In this document: positions 32,266-44,635 of the stretch, piece by piece
Layout: every line of letters starts with the position of its first letter
Numbering within the stretch: position 1 is the first letter of the stretch
From: Rana temporaria
Lineage: Eukaryota > Chordata > Amphibia > Anura > Ranidae
Length of the DNA stretch: 64,000 bases
Assembly: GCF_905171775.1 (NCBI RefSeq)
Contig: NC_053492.1
Coordinates: 294,581,434 to 294,645,433, forward strand
Reading direction: 5' to 3'
Translations under genes and position numbers: made by a program
The notes under the pieces: generated by a model
Databases searched by the model: none
What the model was told of the DNA's origin: nothing
The model's input: the letters and a program-made list of their open reading frames with translations, nothing else

Positions 32266-33640
32266 GAATACACATGCCTCTTGTGCTTAGACAATGTTTG
32301 CTTATCCCAGAGTTCAGCTTTAATTGTTAGGAATTTTGTAGGACCCCTTTCCAGCTGCATTGGCTCCAAATATTAATTGGTTATAATAACCACCACTTTT
32401 CTTTGTAACCGTGTCACCTTTTTATGACACTGTTTGGGATTCAAATGTTCTAAGATGTTTGTGTGCTCAGGTGAGGGTAAAGTGTCATCTCATAACATTC
32501 AATGTTATAGATCATCTATCTAAAAAGCAGTATTTCACATTAATACCTTATAAACTAGGTGTGGTGATTTGGCCTCATATTTTATTATGTGACTTCATAA
32601 ACACAGTTATTAATGAGTGAATTGTCTGTCATGCTAAATAACATCATCTGTAGGATGTAATGTTGCATGAATTTTGCTGACTGCAGTTACAAAAATAGTG
32701 CTTATGCAACCCTAATTTCAAGGTTCAACGCCAGATTTTAATACCATACCCTTAGTTTTAGGCTAATCTCATTTTAAAGCATAACTCTGGGTGATCTATG
32801 TACATTACAAGGATTATAACAAACTTTTGTTGCAGAGTCCTATCTTTTGTTATTCTGAAGAAATCCATGTGTGTGTCTGTGCCTCTGTTCTGAGTGGGCC
32901 TAATGGGAGTGGTTTCATAACTAACTGTCAGGTGTGCAGCTGCAGGGCACTAATGAGGAAATCTGATGGACCTGCATCCCTTTAGATATGTTCCTATTAA
33001 AAGTATCTCTCCAAAAATGTAATTTTAGTTGCAGGGGATGCCTGAAATCTGACTTGTATCTTAGGCAGACTTCTGGGAAAATTGGTGAGCCAATCACACA
33101 AGCAGGAAATTATGTTTCCGGGGAGTGATCAGTACACACTTTGTGTACAGAACAACTCGAGGTAGCCATATTGCTTTGCAATCTCAAATTACCGATTGAA
33201 AAGGAAAGGTCATTTTTAATAACCTTCGATTACAATATGATTAGTATCACAATTATATGTGCTATATTATTTTTTATGTTTTTGCTATTTTTTTCTATAC
33301 AAAAGTTGAGTTACCCTTTAATTGTAGACAAGCCAGCGCTTAGCCAGCATACATTTCATTGCAGGAGCATACACTTCATAGCAAAAAAACGTATGTCTGC
33401 CATAGGCGGTTCGAATCTTGTCCAGTTCAGCAGGCTAAATGTACCAAGTTGATCAATCGATCAACTTGGGTACAACCAGCCTGCCGGATTCACTTGCAAT
33501 TATCACTAGAGGCTGCAAACTATGCTATATATACTGGAATTTGTAGTTACTTTTTTTTATCTAGTAATGTCGGCGATCAGCGACTTGTAGCAGGACTGCA
33601 ATAGTATGGTGGGCAATCTGACACTTTGTGGGAACCAGTG
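32266..33640. other. Intergenic, with a small dispersed repeat at 33385-33500
   Basis: 33385-33500 includes ccaagttgatcaatcgatca and a mirror, plus the words ggcggttcgaatc and gccagttcagcagg-type, related to 38930-39000 and 39600-39740. The remainder is repeat-poor with no gene. Confidence 0.45.
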
Positions 33641-33644
33641 ACAT

Positions 33645-35480
33645 GTAGGGATGAGCCTGATGTTCGAGTCAAATGTAAGTTCGACTCGAACATCGGGTGT
33701 TTGCCGAATAGTGAACATTATGCGGTGTTTGCGGCAAATTCAAAAGCCACGGAACACTGTTTAACCTCCCTGGCAGTATGATTCTGTCTGAAAAAACATG
33801 CTGAAAGCGGTACAATTATTTGCAAGGAAATTTGGCGTTTTATATTGTAGGCCTGTAATTTTTAGGAATAACTCACTTAAATCTGACCAAACAGGAATCT
33901 AATAGGCATCCCGGGTATGACATTTTTTTAAAAACAAAATTTTAAATTATAATATAATAAATAATTATAAATAATTATAGCAAGTAATAATATAATTAAA
34001 ATAAAAAATATTCAATAATGTAATCAACTCAAAATCACTGAAATTTGCTCAGTTGCAGAATTGTTGCTGTCATTATTTTTTTTTTTATGACGAATTTCCC
34101 CGCAAATCGCTATCGCACAATTCTGCACGTGATTATAATTTATTATCGCTGTTTTCTAGCTGATCTATAACCATTTTTGACATAAAAAGACACTTTTGGT
34201 TGCTATGGACAATCTACAGTTTTCAGGCAGAAAGAAAGGTTTGTATTATATAAAAGTACATGCAGGGCACTGGGCAGACCACTAGGGACAAGGGGGTGTG
34301 TATTTTTTACATACAGTACTGTAATCTATAAGATTACAGTATACTGTATGCAATGTGTTTGTTTACTTTTTTGAATTTGGCGCCGATCTCCGCTCCCGTG
34401 CATCGTAACGTCGCAGGGAACGGAGATCGGCAGCACAGGAGGACGCTGTGTGAATCGAGCGAGGTCCCGCTCGCTCACACAGCGAGGTGGCATCGCTGGA
34501 TCCAGGACAAGGTAAGCCAGCGCACGCTGCAGGCTCTGCAGGTCTACCCCGAGCGTGACTCGGGGTTACCGATCGTAACATGAAAAACCAACCCCGAGTC
34601 ACGCTCGGGGATACCGCCAGGGGGGTTAAAAGCCCATGGGAAACAAACACGAAAAACCAAAAGTGCTAATTTTAATGGCTTATATGCATGGTTATGTCAT
34701 AAAAAATGTTTGGGGACCCGGGTCCTGCCCCAGGGGACATGTATCAATGCAAAAAAGTTTTAAAAACTGAATTTTTTTAAGGAGCAGTGATTTTAATAAT
34801 GCTTAAAGTGAAACAATAAAAATGAAATATTCCTTCAAATTTCGTACCTGGGGGGTGTCTATAGTATGCCTGTAAAGTGGCGTGTTTTTCCTGTGTTTAG
34901 AACAGTCCTGCAGCAAAATGAAATTTCTAAAGGAAAAAAGTCATTTAAAACTGATCGCGGCTGTAATGAATTGTCTGGTCTCGGCAATACAGATAAAACG
35001 CATTGAAAAAAACGGCATGGGTCCCCCCCCTCCAGTCCATTAACAGGCCCTTTGGGTCTGGTATGAATATTAAGGGGAACCCCGAACCAAAATAAAAAAA
35101 AAATGGCGTAGGGGTCCCCCCAAATTCCACACCAGGCCCTTATCTGAGCATGCAACCTGGCAGGCTGCAGGAAAAGAGGGGGGTCAGACCCCAAAGTATC
35201 CTCCCCATGTTGAGGGCATGTGGCCTGGTATAGTTCAGGAGGGGACGGGCGCTCTCTCGTCCCCCCCCCTCTTTTCCTGTGGCCTGCCAGGAATATTTCA
35301 CTTTTATTGTTTCACTTTAATAAATCACTGCTCCCGAAAAACCAAAACTTTTTTTTGCACTGATACATGTCCCCTGGGGCAGGACCCAGGTCCCCAAACA
35401 CTTTTTATGACAATAACTTCGTGTCCCATAGACTTTGATGGTGGTTTCGAACGACCAATATTTTACCTGCTCGCAAGTTC
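33645..35480. mobile_element. Large foldback repeat, host of a TTAA element
   Basis: Arms about 34713-34840 and 35288-35394 are inverted (ccccaggggacatgtatca against tgatacatgtcccctgggg; ttcactttaataaatcactg against cagtgattttaataat). Outer words ttcgactcgaacatcggg (about 33680) mark the left portion; the right portion ends near ttctggtgcgaacc. The TTAA element 33765-34625 sits in its left flank. Confidence 0.7.
33765..34625 (+). mobile_element. TTAA-type element, CCTCCCTGGC ends (861 bp)
   Basis: Exact TTAA TSD (33761-33764, 34626-34629). Left end cctccctggcagtatgatt; right end ggggataccgccagggggg. The right end also carries the palindrome accccgagtcacgctcgggg. Bases resembling tgatcgcgctcgctcacacag form an internal hairpin. 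piggyBac-type target; no transposase. Confidence 0.9.
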
Positions 35481-35491
35481 TGGTGCGAACC

Positions 35492-35508
35492 GGGGGGGGG
35501 GGGGGGGG
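35492..35508 (+). repeat. Poly-G run (17 G)
   Basis: Uninterrupted G tract; four G-triplets are available, so it could form a G-quadruplex. The stretch to 35899 includes 35518-35640, a fragment of the TTAA-CCACTTG family (acagcgatcagtgct) and otherwise nothing. Confidence 0.9.
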
Positions 35509-35899
35509 TGTTTGGCGCATCCTTTGTGACACGTATACAGCGATCAGTGCTAAAAATATACACTATACTAATGACACTGGGAAGGTGTCAAGATCTATGG
35601 CGATCAAAGAGTTAAATGTGCTTGATGCATTTATTGTGTGCTTTTTTTACTAAGGGACGTGCCTATTTTATTTTCTGCTTTGCAGGGAAACAGAAACCAG
35701 CACATCCCCTCTGACAGGAAAGAGTTCTGTATTGTTCACAGAGCTCTGTCCTGACGTCCTGCTCGCTGATCAGCGGGTGTTGGCAGTCAGTCATTGGCCG
35801 GCACCTGCTGATTGTTTAGTGGTGGTTCCTGCTGAACTGGTTGAATTTCGATCTGTCTCTGGCCACTTTTAGTAGTTCAGGGCCAGTGTTTTATGCTTA

Positions 35900-36271
35900 T
35901 GGCCCAAACACATGGTCTGAAAATCGGACGACAGATTGTCCGTTTTTTTTTTTACATGTTAGTCGCATATTGAAAGTGGAGGGGTTACTAAAGTTACAAA
36001 AATTCTTGTACGACAGAATAAAAAATTGGAAGTGATGTCACATGTTGTAGTGTATTTGTATTGTATTTTTGTACAACAACTGTACTGATTAAACAAAAAT
36101 GGTACGATCTGGTATCGTACGAGAAATTTTTTCGTGCTTGTCCGATCAGATAATATCGGATAAACTGTCACGATCGGCTCTCGAAAGCTCAGTACTATCG
36201 ATCCGATTATCGTATGATCGCTTCGAAAGCGGTATTTTTTTGTGCGATTTTCGGATCGTGTGTACGGGCCA
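35900..36271. mobile_element. Harbinger-like MITE, TTA TSD (372 bp)
   Basis: Starts tggcccaaacacatggtc and ends gtgtgtacgggcca; TTA at 35897-35899 and 36272-36274. The core cgtacgagaaattttttcg is shared with the decayed copy at 47708-48075. Confidence 0.88.
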
Positions 36272-36999
36272 TTATAATCATTACGGAAGCCATGACATAT
36301 TCTCCCATTTGGTATATTGAGGGACCAAAATATGACTATCTAGATTAAAGGCAATCTGTGTTCATATTAACCCCCCTGGCGGTATTCCCAAGTCTGACTC
36401 GGGGTGAGATTTTTCGGCTACGATCGTTAACCCCGAGTCAGACACGGGCTCGCCTCGCTGAATCTACAGGCTTGGTTTACTTACTTTGTCCCTGGATCCA
36501 GTGATGCCACCGCGCTGTGTGAGCGAGCAGGACCTCGCTCGATTCACACAGTGCCCTCCTGTGCCGCCGATCTCTGTTCCCTGCGACGTTACGACGCACG
36601 GGAGCGAAGAACGGCGCCAAATTCAAAAAGGTAAACAAACACCTTACATACAGTATACTGTAATCTTATAGATTACAGTACTGTATGTATAAAATACACA
36701 CCCCCCTTGTCCCTAGTGGTCTGCCCAGTGTCCTACATGTACTTTTATATAATAAAAACTATTCTTTCTGCCTGCAAACTGTAGATTGTCCATAGCAACC
36801 AAAAGTGTCCCTTTATGTCAAAAATGGTTTTAGAGCAGCTAGAAAACAGCGATAATAAATTATAATCACTTGCAGAATTGTGCGATAGCGATTTGTGGGG
36901 AAATTCGTCATAAAAAGTAAAGTAATGACAGCGACAATTCTGCAACTGAGCACATTTCAGTGATTTTGAGTTGATTACATTATTGAATAATTTTTATTA

Positions 37000-37130
37000 T
37001 AATTATATTATTATTTGTTATAATTATTTATAATTATTTATTATATTATAAATAATATATTATTAAATATATTATAATTTATAATTTTTATATTAAATAT
37101 ATTATAATTTATAATTTTGTTTTTAAAAAA
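37000..37130. repeat. AT-rich low-complexity tract
   Basis: Repeated ataatttataatttttat and aaatatattataattt words; two ~39-bp units near 37065-37125 are direct repeats. It is an expanded version of the AT-rich part of the other copy (33945-34015). Confidence 0.85.
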
Positions 37131-37194
37131 ATGTCATACCCGGGATGCCTACTAGACTCTTGTTTGGTCAGATTTAAGTGAGTTATTCCTAAGG

Positions 37195-37420
37195 CCTCGT
37201 ACAGACGACCGAGAAACTCGACGGGCGAAACATATCATTTTGCTCGTCGAGTTCCTTATGAAGCCGTCGAGAAACTCGACAAGCCAATTTTCTCCATTCC
37301 GTCGAGGAAATAGAGAACATGCTCTCTTTTTGGCTCGTTGAGTTTCTCAACAGTTTCCTCGACGAAAATGTACACACAACCGGTTTCCTCAGCAAAAAAA
37401 TATCTCCCAGCAAGAATTAC
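37195..37420 (-). mobile_element. Truncated Harbinger-like MITE nested in the TTAA element
   Basis: The left end ggcctcgtacagacgaccg follows TAA; the right end stops at atctcccagcaag without the GTACACACG terminus. Comparison with the uninterrupted copy at 33850 shows the exact host site (attcctaa/aattacaggcc). Confidence 0.8.
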
Positions 37421-37946
37421 AGGCCTACAGTATAAAACGCCAAATTTCCTTGCAAATAATGGTACCGCTTTCAGCACCTTTTTTCTGAAATAATCATACC
37501 GCCAGGGAGGTTAAACATTCTACTTAGTTATAATTAATAAATAATGTAAATTGATGGTAAAATAAAAAATATATATATTTAAATATTTAAAGTATATTTC
37601 AGGCTAAATGTCCCTATGATTTATTTCTTTAAAATTTCTGCAGGTATGGAAAACACATGTTGATCTACCAGAAATGTGCATAAAGCACGCCAAAGACAAA
37701 TCGCTGCACCAAAATTGTCAGTTTTTGCTTCAGATTTATGAAACTGTCTTGGAAAGTGTCGGCACGTTAATCCTCAGTGCAGTTTATACAAAATAAAATT
37801 AAAACTAAAAAAAGCCCCCATTATTAAACAAACAGCAAAGAGGTTGATCCCTACAAAAGCTTCCAATTCCCTAACACTATGGCCAAATATACCCCTTTTT
37901 ATAGTAAGGCAAACTTAACCAAACCCTACTTATTAGCCCCTTCTAA

Positions 37947-38350
37947 AGTCTCATACACGCGATCGGATTTTCGTTGGACAAAGCGTAGGACTTTTGTCTG
38001 AAGGGCGTTGACTGTAAACTTGTTCTGCACACAGACAGCAAAATGTTGTCAGCCAACAAATATGAAACTATGTGTTTTTTCAGCTATTTAGCGCCACCCT
38101 TTGGGCAACTTCTGCGAAATTTGTGTTATGGTTAGCATTGCATCTGAGCATGCGTGTTTGTACTTTGGATTTTTTTCCGACGGACTTGTTTACACACGAT
38201 CAGATAATAAGACAACACACACATGCTATCCAACATTTGTTGTCGGAAAATCTGGCAATTGTCCGATGGAGCATACAAACGGTTGGATTTTCCAACAATA
38301 CCCTACCATCACACAATTCCCATCGGAAAATCCGATCGTGTGTACGTGGC
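37947..38350. mobile_element. Harbinger-like MITE with ATCGGATTTTCGTTGG arm
   Basis: Starts agtctcatacacgcgatcgg and ends aaaatccgatcgtgtgtacg + tggc; flanks TAA and TTA. Words such as atttgttgtcggaaaatc fold back. 37515-37943 before it shows no feature. Confidence 0.8.
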
Positions 38351-38925
38351 TTAAGACATAGTTCAAAGGCCATGCAGTGCATTATTTTTTTTACATTTCT
38401 TCTGGGCAAGTCTGCACAAACGCTTGCCGGGGCTGCAAATATTGAACCGGCAGGGTTCACCTCTAGCCCAAAACTTGAACCTAATCTCTTCCTCATATAA
38501 TACAGTATACAGTGTTTACGTCTGCTTTTATGTCTCTATGCATTGAGATCATGAAAACTTGTCTGAGGTAACCTTCTCTTATCTCACTCATTAAATGAAT
38601 CATCTCTTCATAAAACACACCTCTTCAGCCTTGTAGCTATATGACAAGCCTCAGCTGGTCAGGCATGTCTCATTGGCATATGACAGCCCACATCGCAATA
38701 CTGTCAACACTCTGGTTTCAATTACTTTCGCATGAATTGATAACGTTATTGTCCTCATACTGAAACAGAGCCTTCGTTTATAGAAAGATGTTTCTGACTA
38801 TTGATAGCAGCACACAAAATCCACTTCCCATATTCCTCCAAAATCAAAAAGGATGTTACAATGCAAGGCAAGAGTCAACTACAACTTGTTTATCGCATAG
38901 GTGTTCCATTGCTGCTGACTTAAGG
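38351..38925. other. Intergenic, no gene recognised
   Basis: Repeat-poor, moderately AT-rich; nothing supported. Confidence 0.35.
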
Positions 38926-38927
38926 CG

Positions 38928-39740
38928 GCCATGGATGGATCGAATCTCGGCCAGTTTAGCAGGGACCGGCCGAGATTCGATCCATGCCAGTGGCGACCAG
39001 TCCATTAGGGGCGCACCCCCTCTATTCCCCCCCTATATGCATAGCATGAATCTATCTAAGGCTGCCACGGCCGCCCCCTATTTATGTGTCCGGCCCATTT
39101 TAGGGAACCAGGCACATGAATTACAGCGGGCAGGTTTTTTTTTGTTTTTGAAGCACCTGATTAGAGCTCTAATAGGCTTTAAAATAGCGTGGGCTCGGGT
39201 CACAGAGAATGCATCCTGAGCCCCCCCAGGTGGGTTGCAACAGCAAATGAATATTCGCTGTTGCAACACTGATCCTCCTCCTGGCCAATTGGGAAGCAGG
39301 TCTGGTACCCGTCACCTGATTGTCTGACAGTACAGGCAATCATATTGGATGCCTTGCAAAGAGGAGAGAAGAGACACATGCGTCTCTATGAGAGGAAACA
39401 GAGCCACATCTTGCTGCCATTTACCCACTGCCTGACCCACCACTAAGATGGGGTAAGTGCCGGGCAGACAGGGGTGCTGGATGAATGATAGCTGCGGTTA
39501 TCATTAGGGTCCTCCTGGATTAGTCTGCTCCACTGACTGGGTGGGGTGGCTGTGTACGTTCGTGTCGCTGGCCACGAGGGGGGGTGTCGCTGAATGAGTT
39601 GGTTGATCCATCTGAATTCATCTATGGGCAGGCAGGTTGTACTGAAGTCAATCTATTGATCGACTTCAGCACAATCAGCCTGTCGGATTTTTTTCAAGTG
39701 ATGGCTGCTGGTGGCTAAAACTGCCAGCCAGGATCATTGT
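38928..39740. repeat. Nested dispersed repeats (GCCATGGATGGATCGAAT and CAGTGGCG types)
   Basis: 38928-38988 is a hairpin (gatcgaatctcggccagttt against gaccggccgagattcgatc). At about 38991 a hAT-type terminus cagtggcgaccagtccatt begins, with sequence related to 11440-11530. After about 39600 the first repeat resumes (gttgtactgaagtcaatc ... gacttcagcacaatcagcc). The right border of the inner element is not readable. Confidence 0.55.
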
Positions 39741-40493
39741 GTTTGCTGCAAGAGGGATTCCACCAATCAACACAGTCAGTGGTGGAAGAAAAGTAAATTG
39801 CATGATCTATGGGCTGCTTTAGGCATTGTGGGGGTCTACATTCTGTGCCATGCACAAGCTGGGGAAAGATTTTTTTAAGTATAAAATGCTCCAGTGAAGT
39901 GGGTGCAATCTCTAATTGGATGACAAGTAATTTGCTAAAACACTGAATAACATAAACATTTGACGTTTTGATTTTTTATAAACCAATGTTTTAACCTTTT
40001 TTGACAATTTTTGCCTCTCAGTGCTGGTGATCTCCTTTAGCGTCTTTCGGCTGCTCCCTACCTACATGCAGGCCTTCCAGGGTCAGCGCCGAATTATTGC
40101 TCGGACCGACTTCCTGATGGTGACAATGCTGGATCATGCCAGTGCAATGTGTGCCAGCACAGCAGCTTATTGATTCCACCAGGGTGTGCATGACAGTCTT
40201 ACAATGCAAAAAGGACAATTGAGAGTTTGTCACCCCATAACAGGGAGTCCTAAAACAAGTACCTTCATGACAAGATCACCTGCTGGTATTCTTCTAATAA
40301 AAGCTGGAAATGTAATAATATTTGTCTTATTTAATCAGAATGTTAGAACCTAAATTAGAGTTTAGTAATTGAGTTTACATATACTTTATAGAATATCTCA
40401 GTGCATAGAAGGGCTCAGTGAGTGGAGGGTGTGACCACATTGCATTGGCAGTAGGAGGGCTACAAGAGACTGAAAGTAAAAAAAAAAAAAAAC
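39741..40493. other. Intergenic, no gene recognised
   Basis: No dispersed repeat border or coding signal. An A-run lies at 40479-40492. Confidence 0.35.
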
Positions 40494-40914
40494 TGCAAGA
40501 CAAAGGCATAATGAGCTAGTATGACTAGCATACTAGCTCATTATGCATTACTTACCTCAGATCGAAGCCCCCAAAGCTGTCCTTGTCTTCCCCTCCAGCT
40601 GCAGACATATGTCCTGGGAGGTTTCTTCTGGATATCACCGCGCCGGCGCTGTGATTGGCTGGAGCGGCGATGACGTCACTCCGCGTATGCGCGCGGGAGC
40701 CGTCAAAGCCAGCATTATTCATTCAGAAAACCGGCATTCTCAGTGCGATTGCGCCGCTTTCTACGGCGCGCATGCGCCGTAGACAACGGTGCATTCTTTT
40801 TGGCAAATATCTCCTAAACCTTGTAGGTTTAGGAGATATTGCAAACACCTACAGGTAAGCCTTAATCTAGGCTTACCTGTAGGTGAAAGTTGTAATGGAG
40901 GGTTTACAACCACT
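40494..40914. mobile_element. TTAA-type element, right end only certain
   Basis: The right end gggtttacaaccact abuts TTAA (40915-40918). Interior palindromes: cataatgagctagtatgac with its mirror (40508-40546) and atctcctaaaccttgtaggt (40809-40840). The left end is not clearly defined. Confidence 0.65.
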
Positions 40915-40918
40915 TTAA

Positions 40919-42140
40919 AGTGGTTGTAAACCTCAGGCCTCGTACACACGACCGAGAAACTCGTCGTAAAAGAAACATCGTTTTCCTCGACGAGTTCCTT
41001 GTTAGGCTTGTCGAGAATCTTGACAAGCTTTCTTTGCGTACACACTGTCAAGACAAAATCTCGTCGTTCTCAAACGCGGTGACGTACAACACGTACGACG
41101 GCAATATAAAGGGGAAGTTCGATTCCACTGGCGCCACCCTTGGGGCTGCTTTTACTAATCTCATGTTACTGCGTGTTAAGTAAAAGTTTGGTGAGAGACG
41201 ATTTGCGCTTTTCAGTCCGTTACAGCGTGACGAATGTGCTATCTCTATTAAGAAAGCTACTTTTACCAAAGGTGCGCTCCCGTCTCATACTTTATTCTGA
41301 GCATGCACAGGTTTCTAAGCATACACACAAACGTGTTTCTTGTCGTAAACACGACGAGGAAATTAAGACTCCCGACGAGGAAAAAGAGAACTTGTTCTCT
41401 TTTTTTCTCGTCGAGATCCACAACAGTTTTCTCGACGAAAAACATACACACGACTGTTTTTCTCGGCAAAAAAAGTTCTGCCACCAATTTTCTTGATGGA
41501 TTTTGTCGAGGAAAACGGCCGTGTGTACGAGGCCTCAGACATGAAATATGAACAAAGCATATCCTTCTATAAGATGTACTTGTCTCACTTAAAAGCAATA
41601 AGGCGTTTATTTAATAAAGCTGGAGAGTGCAAAATCTGGTACACTTCTGCATAGAAACCAATCAGCTTCCAGGTTTGAAGTTAGAAGCTGATTGGCTACT
41701 ATGCACAGGTGCACCACACTGTGAGTGCTTCAGTTGTACTAAATCTACCCCTAAATATCATTGATGTCTGTTGCTTTGTTCTTCTGTTATCAGCACGAAC
41801 GCCTTCTGACAAGTTTTCCTGACACCAAGAGAATAAAAAGGTGACGGGGAGGGGCTTCTAGCAGATTGACAGCCTCAGCTCTGTTCCTGTGTGTCGTGTG
41901 AAGGGGGTGTGTCTCTTTCCTCCAATTAACTATCAGAGCTCTTCTCACTGAGCTCCGCAGTGTGTCATTTCAGCTCCCTGCCCTACTTTTCTGAAAGCTC
42001 AGACAGCTTTATAAATTCTGTATGAATGTAGAGAAGGCTTCAAATAAACAGGTACAACTTATATAGGAGGATTTGTTTTATCTCTGTGTATCACCTGAGG
42101 CCAGTCACTTCACTGGGTATATGAAAGGTTTACAACCACT
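40919..42140. mobile_element. TTAA-type (Kolobok-like) element carrying a Harbinger MITE
   Basis: Left TIR agtggttgtaaacctc after TTAA (40915-40918); right TIR ggtttacaaccact before TTAA (42141-42144). It contains the 599-bp MITE 40936-41534 and, at about 41610-41740, the dispersed aaccaatcagcttcc hairpin repeat. The TTAA at 40915 is shared with the element on its left. Confidence 0.82.
40936..41534 (-). mobile_element. Long Harbinger-like MITE (599 bp), TCA TSD
   Basis: Starts ggcctcgtacacacgaccg, ends cgtgtgtacgaggcc; TCA on both sides (40933-40935, 41535-41537), an exception to the TWA rule. Inverted relative of 9457-10061 with the same core. The core reading frame (41048-41269, minus) matches its sister frames up to ESNFP. 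Confidence 0.92.
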
Positions 42141-42144
42141 TTAA

Positions 42145-42897
42145 AGAACCTGAGACTTCTAACTATATACACAGCACACATACCTGTATGCCACAGTTGT
42201 CAAACCCACAAAATATTTTTAACATGTATGTTGAGGAGAGCCGGCTTTGCCAATTGGTGCACTGTAGTGGTGCCATGCTGGATTGCTGTACGGACACACA
42301 CAAAAAAATCCATTCTTTCAGTTTTGCATCCTGTGTTGAGGAGCAACAAAGCATTGTAAGCAGATTTCTGCCCTGTTTATGGCTTGAGTTCAGTTTGGCT
42401 TTAAACGTTATCTGTTAATGAGGTATACAACCATAACACCAGGAAGTTCACCAGCTTTTCACACTTTAATGACTTGTTTCTGCAATAATGATCCATGATC
42501 TGCAGACTGCAATTTGTTCAGCAGAAGAACCTCTTGGCTTGAAATTGAAGGGTTTAGACCAGCAGGAATATTTCCTGTGTACTAATAAACCATGATGTAT
42601 TTTTACAGCGCAAACACTGTTATTATATTATAATGCACTTTAACTCATTTTAGTAGATAGTGATGGAAATGAAAATAACAATCAAGACCAGTCCATGTAT
42701 AAATAGTCATTTAAACCTCCTGTTGGCAGGACAATGTAACCATTTTCTCCCAAGGCATGAAGCAGCTGTAGCATTTTGCAGAGGCCGTGCGGCAAAAATA
42801 AATAAATAGCCGAACATAGTGAGAAAAGGAGAGGGTTTAGCATTTTAATACCTCAGACACATTAAAGTGTCACTAAACCCACAGCAGTAAAATCAGT
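42145..42897. other. Intergenic, no gene recognised
   Basis: A 76-codon frame at 42188-42418 has no resemblance to a known family. No repeat border seen. Confidence 0.35.
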
Positions 42898-43638
42898 GGC
42901 CCAGATTCAGAAACAACTTACGGCGGCGTATCTTTAGATACGCCGCCGTAATTTCAAATCTGCGCCGTCGTATCTTCAGGCCGATTCTCAAAGCCAGATA
43001 CGTTGAAAAAATAGGCTTCCTCCGCCGACGTAACTTGCATACGCCGGCGTATAATTGTGTGCAATTTTCCGCTGGCCGCTGGGGGCGCTTCCGTAGATTT
43101 TCCGCGTCCAATATGCAAATGACCTAAATACGCCGATTCAGAAACGTACGTGCGCCCGTCGCATTTTTTTACGTCGTTTACGTAAGGCTTTTTACGGCGT
43201 AAAGTTACCCCTGCTCTATGAGGCGTAGCCAATATTAGGTATGGACGTCTGAACAGCGTAGATTTTTTCACGTTTTACGTCGTTTGTGTTAGTCGTCCGT
43301 GAATGGGACTGGGCGTAAGTGACGTTCATGTAGAAACCAATGAGTATTTGTGGCGTAATTTTGAGCATGCGCACTGGGAGACGTCCACGGACGGCGCATG
43401 CGTCGTTTGTAAGAAGCATCATTTACGTGGGGTCACGAGTAATTACCATAAAACACACCCACCACTTCCACATTTGAATTAGGCGGGCTTACGCCAGCCA
43501 ATTTACGCTACGCCGCTGTAACTTAGGACGCAAGTGCTTTGTGAATACTGCACTTGCCTCTCTAAGTTGCGGCCGTGTATCGTAAATAATATACGCTACG
43601 CCCGCACAAAGATCCGCTCATGTCTCTGAATCTGGCCC
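42898..43638. mobile_element. MITE of the GGCCCAGATTCAG family (741 bp), AGT TSD
   Basis: Ends ggcccagattcagaaacaac and ctgaatctggccc, with AGT on each side (42895-42897, 43639-43641). Arms rich in tacgccgccgtaa palindromes; the core has tttttttacgtcgtttacg and atgcgcactgggagac words shared with copies at 51223, 52624, 59983 and 62144. Confidence 0.9.
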
Positions 43639-43793
43639 AGTGTGTCTATGCAGTAAAGCATGCTTTTTTTACTCATTGTGGAACCTAAGGGGTTAATCCT
43701 CTGCATTGTGTAAAAAGGCTGTTTGATTCTGTCTTCTCTGATCCTCCCCTTCTTCCACTGCCCCAATCCATCTGCTGATAGAACAGAGCCTAA

Positions 43794-44331
43794 TGTTGCT
43801 TACGCACGGTCATTTTTCGGGGTTCTAAAAAATGACGTTTTTTTTAATGTCATTAAAAACGATCGTGTGTGGGCTTCAGAGCATTTTTCGGGTTCTAAAA
43901 AATGGCCAAAAAAAATTCGAACATGTTCTATTTTTTAACGACGTTTTTAACGTTGTCGTTTTTCGGGTTGTAAAAAATGGTTGTGTGTGGGCTTTAACGA
44001 CGTAAAAAATCCGCGCATGCTCAGAAGCAAGTTATGAGAAGGGAGCGCTCGTTCTGGTAAAACTAGCGTTCGTAATGGAGTAAGCACATTCGTCACGCTG
44101 TAACAGACAGAAAAGCGTGAATCGTCTTTTACTAACACAAAATCAGCTAAAGCAGCCCCAAGGGTGGCGCCATCCGCATGGAACTTCCCCTTTATAGTGC
44201 CGTTGTACGTCACCGCACTTTGCTAGAGCATTTTTTTTTTCACGATTGTGTGTAGGCAAGGCCGGTTTAATGATCAAGTTGAAAAAAGTTTTTTCTAGAG
44301 CCTGAAAAACATCATTTTTTAGAACGCGGCA
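43794..44331 (+). mobile_element. Harbinger-like MITE, sister of 20859-21413
   Basis: Starts tgttgcttacgcacgg and ends agaacgcggca; flanks TAA and TTA. Shares the cattttttcgggttctaaa hairpins and the core with catgctcagaagcaagttat. The preceding 43642-43790 has nothing to report. Confidence 0.85.
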
Positions 44332-44635
44332 TTAGAAGGCACTCTGCACATGTTCAGTTTTGTGTATATTGCTTTTTGGGTGGGGGGGGTGCATGTGATC
44401 AACACTGTCCAGACAAAGGTCAGGCAGCCTCATAGGCCAGTCACAGGAGAATGAAAATGTCTTCTACAAGCTTTAACCAGTCACTGATAGAAGTCATAAG
44501 ACTGCTATATACTGCTGATGAGAAAAGGCATTTAGAATAGTTTATATTTACTAAAACCATTGCATTTCCATGTTCTGTGTACTGTGGGAGACCAGATATA
44601 GTGAATGCAGGGTCCTGGGTTTAGCAACACTTTAA

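Larger units (their letters stand above)
36371..37510 (-). mobile_element. TTAA-type element, inverted second copy
   Basis: TTAA at 36367-36370 and 37511-37514. Ends ccccccctggcggtattccc and ataccgccagggagg. It is the reverse of 33765-34625, about 1.75 kb away, and contains an AT-rich tract (37000-37130) and an inserted Harbinger-like fragment (37195-37420). Confidence 0.9.

Noticed and set aside
33408..33417. GGTTCGAATC, a perfect tRNA/SINE B box
   Set aside because: No A box at the right distance, no cloverleaf, and the surrounding words belong to a dispersed hairpin repeat whose other copies lack the B box.
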